From the NCBI GenBank assembly GCA_020637195.1, contig JACJWK010000011.1:1-64000 (forward strand): a DNA stretch of 64,000 bases, written 5' to 3'. Every line of letters starts with the position of its first letter. Position 1 is the first letter of the stretch. This document shows positions 17,419 to 25,398 of the stretch, piece by piece. The translations under genes were made by a program, and so were the position numbers. The notes beneath the pieces were generated by a model. That model searched no databases and was not told where the DNA came from. It worked only from the letters and a program-made list of their open reading frames with translations. The DNA comes from Microthrixaceae bacterium. Its GTDB lineage: Bacteria > Actinomycetota > Acidimicrobiia > Acidimicrobiales > DATDAH01.

Positions 17419-17447
17419 GAGGGGCCCCGACCAGGTCGGGGCCCCTC
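17419..17447 (+). terminator. Perfect 14-bp terminator hairpin
   Basis: A 14-base arm starting GAGGGGCCCC pairs perfectly with its complement around a central A. CTCTTC follows instead of a U-run. It separates the small gene at 17140 from the protease gene at 17508. Confidence 0.75.
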
Positions 17448-17507
17448 TTCGCGTCCCCGGGGCCGCCGCGCGCCTCAGACCGGGGAACCGGGCGCCGACG
17501 GAGGGGG

Positions 17508-18626
17508 ATGAGGCGCCGGCTCCTCGCGCTGCTCGTCGCGCCCCTCGTCGCGCTCCTCGCCGCGCCCGGCGGCCTGCCCCTCGCGGACGCGAGCCGCGCC
17601 GCCGATCCCCGCCGCCCGGACCAGTACGCGCTCGAGGCACTGCGCCTGCCGCCGGCCTGGGCCCGCACCCGTGGTGCCGACACCGTGATCGCCGTGGTGG
17701 ACACGGGCGTCGACCTGGACCACCCCGACCTGGTCGACCACCTGCTGCCCGGCGCCGACCTGGTCGACGGGGACGGTGAGCCCGACGACCCCAACGGCCA
17801 CGGCACGCACGTGGCGGGCCTCGCCGCCGCGGTGGGCGGCAACGACGAGGGCATCATCGGCGCCGCCCCCGAGGCGCGGCTGCTGCCCGTGCGGGTGCTG
17901 CGCGCCGACGGGTCGGGCTCGGCCCGCACGATCGCCGACGGCGTCGCCTGGGCCGTCGCCCACGGCGCCCGCGTCGTCAACCTCTCGCTCGGCGGGTCCG
18001 GCCTCGCCCCGGCGCTGTTCCGCAACGGCCCGCTGAACCGGGCGGTGCGCGACGCCGCGAACCGGGGGGTGCTCGTGGTCGTGGCGGCCGGCAACGACGC
18101 CGCCACCGAGACCGCGTACCGTCCGACCGTCCCCGTGCTGGTCGTGAACGCCAGCGACGCGGCGGCGGCGCCCGCCCCCTTCACCACGTGGGGAGACCCC
18201 GTGGCCGTCGCCGCGCCGGGGGTCGACGTGGTGTCGACGGCGCCGCCCGGGCCCACCACCCGGTGGCCCACCGGCACGGACGGGTACGCGGCGATGGACG
18301 GCACCTCCATGTCGGCCGGGCTCGTCTCGGGGGTGGCCGCGCTCCTCCTCGCCCAGGGGCTCAGTGCCGACGAGGCGCGGGACGTCCTGGTGACCACGGC
18401 GCGCAACCCGGGCGACGACCCGCGGCTCGGCGCCGGCGTGGTCGACGCCGACGCGGCCGTGACCGAGGCGTCCCTGCGCCACCCGCTGCCCCTCGACGAC
18501 GCCGACGAGGCGACCGGCGGGCGGTTCGCGGCCTGGCTCGCGCCCCTGGTGGTGGTGGGGGCCGCCGTCGTGTTGCCCGCGGCGGCCCTGGCCCTGGTGC
18601 GACGACGGGCCCGAGCGCGGCCGTAG
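17508..18626 (+). CDS. Mycosin-like subtilisin (S8) membrane-anchored serine protease
   Basis: Subtilisin-family protease of 372 residues with the layout of mycosins (MycP): signal peptide (about residues 1-28), S8 catalytic domain, Pro/Ala-rich stretch and a C-terminal transmembrane helix (about residues 345-366) ending in RRRARARP. Catalytic residues are Asp65 in VVDTGVD, His98 in NGHGTHVAG and Ser267 in GTSMSAG; the oxyanion Asn is in AAGND. Mycosins normally serve type VII secretion, but no ESX component is in this window. GGAGG at 17500-17504 lies close before the ATG. Active site and anchor together place the protease outside the membrane. Confidence 0.9.
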   Translation: MRRRLLALLVAPLVALLAAPGGLPLADASRAADPRRPDQYALEALRLPPAWARTRGADTVIAVVDTGVDLDHPDLVDHLLPGADLVDGDGEPDDPNGHGTHVAGLAAAVGGNDEGIIGAAPEARLLPVRVLRADGSGSARTIADGVAWAVAHGARVVNLSLGGSGLAPALFRNGPLNRAVRDAANRGVLVVVAAGNDAATETAYRPTVPVLVVNASDAAAAPAPFTTWGDPVAVAAPGVDVVSTAPPGPTTRWPTGTDGYAAMDGTSMSAGLVSGVAALLLAQGLSADEARDVLVTTARNPGDDPRLGAGVVDADAAVTEASLRHPLPLDDADEATGGRFAAWLAPLVVVGAAVVLPAAALALVRRRARARP

Positions 18627-18654
18627 GGCGAGGCGCGGTCCGGGCACCCCGGCC

Positions 18655-19689
18655 TCAGCCGAGGGCGAGGTCGAGGTGCAGGCCCAGGTGGTCCGACAGG
18701 AACGCCAGCTCGTCGTGGCCCTCGGCGCCCGCCGGCCTCGGGAAGGCCATCCGGCGGATGGCCCGCACCGTGACCGTCGGGGCGTCGCCGTCCCCGCCCG
18801 CGGGGGCTCGCAGCCAGGCGTGGTCGATGCGCTTGCCCGGCTCGACGCCACCGTCGCCCGCGTCGGCCGCGCGGCCCGCGCCCACATCGAGGCAACGGTC
18901 GGGGTCCTCGGGATCGGGGGTGGCGATGGCGTCGGGCCGGTCGAGCAGGTCGGACGTCCACCCCGGGCCCGTCCCGTGCTCGGCCCAGACGTCGACGAAG
19001 CCGGCCTCGCCCATCGCCGCGGCCAGCTCGCCGTAGGCCGGGTCGGGCGAGCACGCGTCGACGTTGAAGTCGCCCACGAGCAGGCTGGCGTTGCCGGGCC
19101 GGTGCGTGCGCCGGACGAAGTCGAGCAGCTCGTGGGCCTGCGCCTGGCGGTGATCGGCGACCGCCGACCGGTGGGAGTCGTCGCGCCCGACGAGGAAGCC
19201 GCCCCCGGCGATCAGGTGGGTGCTGTAGACCTCGAGGTGGCACGGCGACCCCGCGTCGACCTCGACGAGCAGCGCGCCCTTGTGCGCCCAGGCGTCGGCG
19301 TCGAGCCCACGATGGCCGCGGGTGCGGTAGCGGTGGGTGGCCGTGCGGACGACGGCGGGGCCGTCGACCACGGTGAGCAGGCCACTGCTCTTGACCAGCG
19401 GGAGCCGTCGGGTGAGCACGGGCGGGCCCGACGCCGTCCGCGGACGCCGCCGCCCGCCGGGTCGGCGGTGCCACCCGGCCACGATCGCCCGCCGCTCGCC
19501 CGGGTCGAACACCTCGCACAGGGCGGCGACGTCGTAGCGCCCCGCCAGGCGCGCGCCCAGCTCGTGGGCCCGGGCGTCGACCGCCGGGGCGGCGTGCAGG
19601 TAGCGGGCGCGGCCCGGCAGCGGCAGGCGCCCGGTGCGCAGGAGGAAGGCGTTGAGGAACAGGAGGCGCAGCTCGGCGGGCGGGGCCAC
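18655..19689 (-). CDS. Endonuclease/exonuclease/phosphatase (EEP) family protein
   Basis: Metal-dependent phosphohydrolase of the EEP (DNase I-like) fold, 344 residues. Family blocks in order: LLFLNAFL (metal-binding Asn), ALCEVFD (metal Glu), EVYSTHLIAG, LLVGDFNVDA (catalytic Asp and Asn) and FLSDHLGLHLDL (catalytic His). No signal peptide, so probably cytoplasmic. The substrate could be a phosphodiester lipid such as sphingomyelin-like molecules, a nucleic acid or an inositol phosphate; the sequence does not decide. GTG 19689 has GAGG about 10 bases upstream and lies 10 bases after the aldehyde dehydrogenase stop, so the two are probably co-transcribed. Confidence 0.85.
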   Translation of the reverse strand: MAPPAELRLLFLNAFLLRTGRLPLPGRARYLHAAPAVDARAHELGARLAGRYDVAALCEVFDPGERRAIVAGWHRRPGGRRRPRTASGPPVLTRRLPLVKSSGLLTVVDGPAVVRTATHRYRTRGHRGLDADAWAHKGALLVEVDAGSPCHLEVYSTHLIAGGGFLVGRDDSHRSAVADHRQAQAHELLDFVRRTHRPGNASLLVGDFNVDACSPDPAYGELAAAMGEAGFVDVWAEHGTGPGWTSDLLDRPDAIATPDPEDPDRCLDVGAGRAADAGDGGVEPGKRIDHAWLRAPAGGDGDAPTVTVRAIRRMAFPRPAGAEGHDELAFLSDHLGLHLDLALG

Positions 19690-19699
19690 GGCGGCGGCC

Positions 19700-21157
19700 T
19701 CAGGAGTCCGAGAGGTACACGCTCTTGACCTCGGTGTACGCGGCCATCGCGTGCAGGCCGAGCTCGCGCCCGAGCCCGCTGCGCTTGTGGCCCCCGAAGG
19801 GCATCTGCGGGTGGACGCTGCGGTTGGAGTTGACCGACAGGACGCCGGTGCGCACCCCCTTGGCCACCCGCAGGGCGCGGCCCAGGTCTCGCGTCCACAG
19901 CGAGCCCGAGAGGCCGTAGATCGAGTCGTTGGCGATGCGGATCGCGTCCTGCTCGGTGTCGAAGGGCACCACCGCGGCCACCGGGCCGAAGATCTCCTCG
20001 CGGGCGACGGTCATGTCGTTGTCCACCCCGCTGAGGACGCACGGGCGCAGGTAGGAGCCGCCGGCCAGCTCGGGGTCCTCGGGCGCGGCGCCGCCGGTGA
20101 CGACCGTGGCGCCCTCGCTCGCCCCCGACTCGACGTAGCCCCGCACGGTGGCGCGCTGCTTCTCGGAGATGAGGGGCCCCATCTCGGTGGACTCGTCGAG
20201 GGGCGCGCCGACCCGCACGGCCTCGGTCCTCCGGGCGAACGCCTCGACGAACTCGTCGTAGCGGGCGCGCTCGACCAGCACGCGGCTGCGGGCGCAGCAG
20301 TCCTGGCCGGCGTTGCCGAACACCGCGCCGGCCAGCTCGTCGACGGCACGGTCCACGTCGGCGTCCGCGAACACGATGCAGGCGGACTTGCCGCCGAGCT
20401 CGAGCGACACCCGGGCGATGTTCGGGGCCGAGGCCTGGAGGATCGAGGTGCCGGTGCCCGTCTCGCCGGTGAAGGAGATCTTCGCCACCCGCGGGTCGGC
20501 GACGAGGGCGTTGCCCACCTCCGCACCGGGGCCCGGGAGCACCGAGACCGCCTCCTCGGGGACGCCGGCCTCGACGAGCAGCTCACCGAGCATCAGGGCG
20601 GTCAGCGGCGTGTACGACGCCGGCTTGAGGACCACGGCGTTGCCGGCGGCGAGCGCGGGGGCGACCTTCCACGTGGCGATCATCAGCGGGAAGTTCCAGG
20701 GCACGATCAGGGCGCTGACGCCGACCGGCTCGCGCAGCACCACGCCCAGCCCCGGCGCCGAGATGGGCGCGACCTCGCCCTGCACCTTGTCGGCGGCGCC
20801 CCCGAAGTACTCGAGGGTGGCGGCGGCCGCCTCCACCACCTCCCATCGGGCGTCGCCGATGGGCTTGCCCGCGTTGCGGGCCTCGACCCGGGCCAGATCC
20901 TCGCTCCGCTCGCGCATGAGCGCCGCGGCCCGCAACAGCACGCGGCCCCGCTCGGTGGCGGGCAGGCGGGGCCACGGGCCGTCGTCGAAGGCCCGGGTGG
21001 CGGCGGCGAGGGCGTCGTCCACGTCCGCCGGCCCGGCCTTGGCCACCGTGGCCATCGGCGTGCCGGTGGCCGGCTCGTTCACCGAGAAGGTCTCGCCCGA
21101 CCGCGAGGGCCGCCGCCGGCCCCCGATCAGCAGCTCGTGGGTGGTGGTGTCGCTCAT
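19700..21157 (-). CDS. NAD(P)-dependent aldehyde dehydrogenase
   Basis: Aldehyde dehydrogenase superfamily member of 485 residues, typical length. Signatures: PWNFPLMIATWKVAPALAAG (coenzyme fold), FTGETGTG, VSLELGGKSA with the general-base Glu, and GQDCCARSR with the catalytic Cys287. EEIFGPV and FGGHKRSGLGRE are at the C-terminus. It oxidises an aldehyde to a carboxylate in the cytoplasm; the substrate is unknown, though the PFGG/GLGRE pattern is near the betaine/gamma-aminobutyraldehyde group. GGGAG lies before the ATG at 21157. A second ALDH of another subgroup is at 59399-60838. Confidence 0.93.
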   Translation of the reverse strand: MSDTTTHELLIGGRRRPSRSGETFSVNEPATGTPMATVAKAGPADVDDALAAATRAFDDGPWPRLPATERGRVLLRAAALMRERSEDLARVEARNAGKPIGDARWEVVEAAAATLEYFGGAADKVQGEVAPISAPGLGVVLREPVGVSALIVPWNFPLMIATWKVAPALAAGNAVVLKPASYTPLTALMLGELLVEAGVPEEAVSVLPGPGAEVGNALVADPRVAKISFTGETGTGTSILQASAPNIARVSLELGGKSACIVFADADVDRAVDELAGAVFGNAGQDCCARSRVLVERARYDEFVEAFARRTEAVRVGAPLDESTEMGPLISEKQRATVRGYVESGASEGATVVTGGAAPEDPELAGGSYLRPCVLSGVDNDMTVAREEIFGPVAAVVPFDTEQDAIRIANDSIYGLSGSLWTRDLGRALRVAKGVRTGVLSVNSNRSVHPQMPFGGHKRSGLGRELGLHAMAAYTEVKSVYLSDS

Positions 21158-21277
21158 GGCTCCCGCTCTCGTGGCCTCGCTGGTCGCGTCGTGCCCGCCC
21201 CGGTCGGCCGGACCCGGTGACCCTAGCGAGCGGCCCGCCCGCTCAAGGTCCCCGACCGGGCGCCGACGCGAGGTCCC

Positions 21278-21694
21278 ATGACCGCCTCACGGACCCCTCG
21301 GACCCCCGCGGCGTCGCGCGCGGCGCGCACCCTGTTCCTGGTGGTGGCGCTGACCCTGGGCCTGGCCGCCTGCACCCCGTCGCAGCTCGCCGCGTTCCTC
21401 GCCGAGGAGCCCAAGCACCGCGACGCCCTCACCGACCGCCAGCTGCTGAAGCTGCGCCAGTGCGAGTCGAGCGACAACTACCAGGCCAAGAGCGCGAACC
21501 GCCGCTACTTCGGCGCCTACCAGTTCTCACGGGCGACCTGGAACGACGTCGCCGGGCGGTACTACCCCTGGCTCGAGCGGCTCGGCCCGCACAAGGCCGC
21601 GCCGATCGAGCAGGACGCCATGGCCCGCGCCCTGTGGGACGAGCGCGGCGCGGCGCCGTGGCCCTACTGCGGCCAGCGCGTCGGGCCGCGCTGA
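21278..21694 (+). CDS. Rpf-like/transglycosylase-like lipoprotein
   Basis: Small lipoprotein of 138 residues: lipobox GLAACT after a signal peptide, then a resuscitation-promoting-factor-like transglycosylase domain. Seen are LRQCESSDNY with the catalytic Glu63, RYFGAYQFSRATWNDV and the ending APWPYCG, which gives the paired cysteines of the family. It would cleave the glycan backbone of peptidoglycan outside the membrane. AGG lies 4 bases before the ATG. The neighbouring deacetylase gene starts 24 bases downstream and also acts on cell wall glycan. Confidence 0.88.
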   Translation: MTASRTPRTPAASRAARTLFLVVALTLGLAACTPSQLAAFLAEEPKHRDALTDRQLLKLRQCESSDNYQAKSANRRYFGAYQFSRATWNDVAGRYYPWLERLGPHKAAPIEQDAMARALWDERGAAPWPYCGQRVGPR

Positions 21695-21718
21695 CCCGGG
21701 CGCGACCGGCGCGCGACG

Positions 21719-22834
21719 ATGGGGGCCGTGCCCCGAACGAGGTCCCGGCACCTGGGGCGGACCTGGGCGGGCTGGCTCGTCGCGCCCGTGGCGCTGCTCG
21801 GCCTCGGGGTCACCAGCGCACCGGCACCTCCCGTGCAGATCCACGTGGTCGTCGACGGCACCCCGGTCGTGATCGGACAACCCGCCACCGTCGGCCGCGC
21901 GCTGCGGGCCGCCGGCGTCCGCCCCCGTGACGGGCACCTCCACACGGCCGTGAGCGGCTCGACGCTCGCCGCCGCCGTCGACCCCGCCGTCCTCACCCGC
22001 AACGGCGCGCCCGCCGACCTCGACACCCGGGTCCACGAGGGCGACGTCGTGGGCAGCCGCGACGGGCGCGACTGGGTCGAGGCCACCGTCGCCCGCACCG
22101 AGGCCGTGCCCGCCACCGGACTGCCCGCGATCGAGACCTTCGCCTGGCGTCCCGGCGCCGCCGGGAGCCGGCGCGTGGTGGTCGGCGCCCGCAGCGGAGA
22201 AGCGGTGCGGGCCACGGTGATCGACGCCCCCCGGCTGCCCGCCCGCATCCCCGGGCGCGTCGTCACGCTGTCGTTCGACGACGGGCCCCACGACGAGTGG
22301 ACGCCGCAGATCCTCGACATCCTGCGTCGCCGCAAGGTGCGCGCCGTCTTCTGCGTCGTCGGCGAGATGGTCGACGCGCACCCCGAGATCGTGCGACGCA
22401 TCGCGGCCGAGGGTCACCGCCTGTGCGACCACAGCGTCGACCATGCCGACCTCGACGGGGCGCCCCCCGAGCAGCTCGACGCCGAGATCGGCCCCACCGC
22501 CGACCGGGTGGCGGCCATCACCGGCGAGCGCCCCGCGCTGTTCCGCGCCCCGTACGGATCGTTCACCGACGCCGTGGTCGAGCGGGCGCACGCGGCGGGA
22601 CTGCGGGCCCTCGGCTGGTCGGTCGACACCGACGACTACGAGCGGCCCGCCCCCACCGAGCTGGTCCCGGCGCTGGTCGACGCCGTGGAGCCGGGCGCCG
22701 TCGTCTTGTTCCACGACGGCGGCGGCGACCGCCAGTCGACGGTCGACGCCCTCCCCTACGTGATCACCGCCCTGCGGCGCGCGGGCTACCGGTTCGTCCT
22801 GCCGGGCGTGGGGGCGGGTGCCGGCGACGGCTGA
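21719..22834 (+). CDS. Secreted polysaccharide deacetylase (NodB) with ubiquitin-like G5/DUF348-type N-terminus
   Basis: Protein of 371 residues with an N-terminal membrane or signal segment. Residues about 40-120 look like a DUF348-type domain as found in Rpf and YabE proteins (VVVDGTPVVIGQPATVGRALRAAGV fits; cited in part). The NodB domain begins near residue 180: TLSFDDGPHD with Asp187 and Asp188, HSVDH with metal His238 and His242, RAPYGSF, and VLFHDGG near the end. It would remove acetyl groups from peptidoglycan or another glycan outside the cell. The upstream Rpf-like gene is 24 bases away, so the two are probably one unit. No clear ribosome site before the ATG. Confidence 0.88.
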   Translation: MGAVPRTRSRHLGRTWAGWLVAPVALLGLGVTSAPAPPVQIHVVVDGTPVVIGQPATVGRALRAAGVRPRDGHLHTAVSGSTLAAAVDPAVLTRNGAPADLDTRVHEGDVVGSRDGRDWVEATVARTEAVPATGLPAIETFAWRPGAAGSRRVVVGARSGEAVRATVIDAPRLPARIPGRVVTLSFDDGPHDEWTPQILDILRRRKVRAVFCVVGEMVDAHPEIVRRIAAEGHRLCDHSVDHADLDGAPPEQLDAEIGPTADRVAAITGERPALFRAPYGSFTDAVVERAHAAGLRALGWSVDTDDYERPAPTELVPALVDAVEPGAVVLFHDGGGDRQSTVDALPYVITALRRAGYRFVLPGVGAGAGDG

Positions 22835-22868
22835 CGGCGGCCGCGGCGCGCCGGCGACGGCCACCTGC

Positions 22869-22874
22869 TAGACA
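22869..22874 (+). promoter_or_regulatory. -10 box, leaderless type, for first DUF6777 gene
   Basis: TAGACA lies 6 bases before ATG 22881, with no ribosome site between. Confidence 0.45.
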
Positions 22875-22880
22875 TCGCCG

Positions 22881-23978
22881 ATGAGCGGAACGGGCGACGG
22901 GGCGGCAGACGACGACGACCGCTCACGGCCGAAGGGCCTGTGGCTCCTGCTGGGCGCGCTCCTCGTGTGCTTCGTCGTGGCCGCCGGCGCCCTCCTGGTG
23001 CTGGCGCTCGACGGGGACGACGCCGAGAGCGCCGAGGGCCTGTCGGAGATCTACCTCCAGCCCGCGGGCGACCCGGGGCCCGACCCGTTCATGGTCAGCA
23101 TCGCGCTGGCCAAGCAGGACGAGGCGCTGAAGGACCCGCGGCCGACGGCACCGGCCAACGACGTCGAGGTGCGCTCGGTCCCCGGCTCGCGACCCGGGCT
23201 GTTCGGCGGCACCGAGAACCAGTCGACCTGCGACCGCGAGCAGCTCGTCGAGTTCCTGACCGACCCGGTCAACCGGGCCAAGGGCGAGGCGTGGGCCGCC
23301 GTGCACGAGATCACCGTCGACGACATCGCCGACTACGTCGACGGCCTCACGCCGCTGCGGCTCCGCTTCGACACCCGGGTGACGAACCACGGCTTCCGCG
23401 ACGATCGGGCCACCCCGTTCCAGGCCGTCCTCGAGGCGGGCACCGCCGTGCTCGTGGACGAGTACGGAGTGCCGCGGGCGCGCTGCGCCTGCGGCAACCC
23501 GCTGCTCCCGCCCGCGGCCCAGGCCAACGCCGAGTTCGTGGGCGACCCGTGGGACGGCTTCGAGCCCTCGCTGCTGAAGACGGTCAGCGCCGAGGACCTG
23601 CTGACCGAGTTCGTCGTGACCAAGATCAAGGCCGACCAGACCAGCGGGACGGGCAAGTACCTCAAGCCCGTGGGCACCGACGGCGAGGCCGACGGGCCGC
23701 TCGAGACGACGACCACCACCACGTCCACGACGACGACCACGACGACCACCACGGCGGCGCCGGCCCCCGCGCCGGCGCCGGCGCCGGCCCCCGCACCCGC
23801 ACCGCGCCGGCCCCGAGCCGCCGCCCGACCCGGTGTTCGTGCCCGCGCCGACCCCGCCGCCCACGCCGGCGCCCCACACCACCCCACCCACCCGCGACGT
23901 GCACCCTCGGTAGCCGACCGCCACCGGCAGGCAGGCCGGGGGGCGCCCAGCACGCCGGCGCCCGAGGTGCCAAGCTGA
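22881..23978 (+). CDS. DUF6777 membrane-anchored protein, C-terminal frameshift likely
   Basis: Single-pass membrane protein: short acidic cytoplasmic start, transmembrane helix (about residues 18-43), then a DUF6777 domain with EIYLQPAGDPGPDPF, GLFGGTENQSTCDREQLVEF, LTPLRLRFDTRVTNHGFRD and RCACGNPLLPP. A run of Thr and then Ala-Pro repeats follows. After about 23800 the frame turns Arg/His-rich, whereas frame 1 reads DPVFVPAPTPPPTPAP and stops at 23913, which looks like the proper tail. A one- or two-base indel in the GC repeat (about 23760-23811) is therefore likely. Function of DUF6777 is unknown. It is first in a cluster with a second DUF6777 gene and a kinase. Confidence 0.82.
   Translation: MSGTGDGAADDDDRSRPKGLWLLLGALLVCFVVAAGALLVLALDGDDAESAEGLSEIYLQPAGDPGPDPFMVSIALAKQDEALKDPRPTAPANDVEVRSVPGSRPGLFGGTENQSTCDREQLVEFLTDPVNRAKGEAWAAVHEITVDDIADYVDGLTPLRLRFDTRVTNHGFRDDRATPFQAVLEAGTAVLVDEYGVPRARCACGNPLLPPAAQANAEFVGDPWDGFEPSLLKTVSAEDLLTEFVVTKIKADQTSGTGKYLKPVGTDGEADGPLETTTTTTSTTTTTTTTTAAPAPAPAPAPAPAPAPRRPRAAARPGVRARADPAAHAGAPHHPTHPRRAPSVADRHRQAGRGAPSTPAPEVPS
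23971..23976 (+). promoter_or_regulatory. Possible -10 box before second DUF6777 gene
   Basis: CAAGCT lies 8 bases before ATG 23985. A weaker match (C in place of T) than others, but the same spacing pattern. Confidence 0.3.
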
Positions 23979-23984
23979 ACGGGC

Positions 23985-25388
23985 ATGTCGATGCCGCCAC
24001 CGTCGGGGCCACCACCCGGTCCGTCGGGGCCGCCGCCCGGGCCGGTGGGGCCGCCCGGCGGGTACGGCCCTCCCGGTGGCTACGGCCCGCCCGGCGGCAC
24101 GCCGCCCCCGGGCTACGGCCCGCCCGGCGGCTACCCGACCGGGCCCGGCGGAGCGCCCCCTCCGCCGCGGAAGAAGGGCCTCGGGGCCGGCGCCGTCGTC
24201 GCCATCGTGCTCGGCTCGCTCGTGGTGCTCGCCCTGATCGCCGGTGCGATCGCGGTCGCGGTGGGCGGCGACGAGGACGCCTCCGGCGAGATCTTCCTCG
24301 ACCCCGCCGGGACCACGGGACGGGACCCGTTCACCGACAGCGTGTCGGTGTCCGGCCAGGACCGCGGCCTGTCGGGCCGGGCCACGGGCGGGGGCGGCAC
24401 CGACGACGACACCATCCAGGTGATCGGCGCGGCGGGCTCCGAGCCGGGCCTGTACGGCGGCACCCAGGACCAGTCCACCTGCGACCGTGACCAGCTCGTC
24501 GAGTTCCTCGCCGCCAACGACGACAAGGCCCGGGCCTGGGCCGGCGCCCAGGGCATCGCCGTGGCCGACATCGAGTCGTTCGTGCGCTCGCTCACGCCGC
24601 TCCGCCTCCGGTTCGACACCCGGGTCACGAACCACGGCTTCCGCGACGGTCGGGCCACCCCGATCCAGACCGTGCTCGAGGCGGGCACCGCGGTCCTGGT
24701 CGACGGCCGGGGGGTGCCGCGGGTGCGGTGCGCGTGTGGGAACCCGCTGCTCGAGCCCCAGGCCACGTCGGGCACCCCGCGCTTCACCGGCACCCGGTGG
24801 ACCGGGTTCACGCCGGCGGGCATCCAGCGGGTGACCGTCGACGTCGACGTCGACGTGTTCGTGGTCACCCAGATCGTCGACGACGTCAGCACCGACACCA
24901 CCTTCACCCGCCCGGCGGGCACCGACGGCGCCGACGACGCCCCCGGCGACGACTCGTCGCCGACCACCACCACCCCGCCCGACACCACCCCCGACACCAC
25001 GCCCGACACCACCGAGCCCGCGCTCGGCACCGGCGACGTGCAGGTGACCCTGCGCTGGAGCGGGGGATCCGACGTGGACCTGCACGTCATCGACCCCGCC
25101 GGCGAGGAGATCAGCTTCGCCTCCACCACGTCGTCGAGCGGCGGCCAGCTCGACGTCGACTGCATCCCCGGGAGCTCGTGCCCCGCCGACGGCCCGCACG
25201 TGGAGAACGTCTTCTGGGGGACGGGCAGCGCACCCACCGGGGACTACTCCGCCTTCGCCCGCAACCTCGGCGACACCACCGAGTTCACGCTGACCGTGCT
25301 GGTGGGCGGCGAGGAGATCACGAGCGACGGCGGCACCCTGGCCGCGGGCGCCGAGTCCACCCCGGTGCGCTTCAGCGTCTCGCGGTGA
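23985..25388 (+). CDS. DUF6777 protein with proline-rich N-terminus and YfaP/DUF2135-like domain
   Basis: Protein of 467 residues. Residues 1-62 are Gly/Pro/Tyr repeats (GGYGPPGGYGPPGG) facing the cytoplasm, residues about 65-92 form one transmembrane helix, then a DUF6777 domain: EIFLDPAGTTGRDPF, GLYGGTQDQSTCDRDQL, LTPLRLRFDTRVTNHGFRD and RCACGNPLLEP. A Thr/Asp/Pro linker leads to a C-terminal domain (about residues 350-467) with LRWSGGSDVDLHVIDPAG, ENVFWGTG and GDYSAFA, which resemble the YfaP/DUF2135 fold. It is a paralogue of the preceding gene with an extra domain. The kinase gene starts 10 bases later. A kinase-controlled surface protein is an inference. Confidence 0.88.
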   Translation: MSMPPPSGPPPGPSGPPPGPVGPPGGYGPPGGYGPPGGTPPPGYGPPGGYPTGPGGAPPPPRKKGLGAGAVVAIVLGSLVVLALIAGAIAVAVGGDEDASGEIFLDPAGTTGRDPFTDSVSVSGQDRGLSGRATGGGGTDDDTIQVIGAAGSEPGLYGGTQDQSTCDRDQLVEFLAANDDKARAWAGAQGIAVADIESFVRSLTPLRLRFDTRVTNHGFRDGRATPIQTVLEAGTAVLVDGRGVPRVRCACGNPLLEPQATSGTPRFTGTRWTGFTPAGIQRVTVDVDVDVFVVTQIVDDVSTDTTFTRPAGTDGADDAPGDDSSPTTTTPPDTTPDTTPDTTEPALGTGDVQVTLRWSGGSDVDLHVIDPAGEEISFASTTSSSGGQLDVDCIPGSSCPADGPHVENVFWGTGSAPTGDYSAFARNLGDTTEFTLTVLVGGEEITSDGGTLAAGAESTPVRFSVSR

Positions 25389-25398
25389 GCGGCGGGCG

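Noticed and set aside
23700..23815. ACGACCACC and GCGCCGGCC runs that look like a microsatellite or array
   Set aside because: They encode Thr and Ala-Pro linkers in the DUF6777 protein; units are short and irregular with no spacer structure, so not CRISPR.
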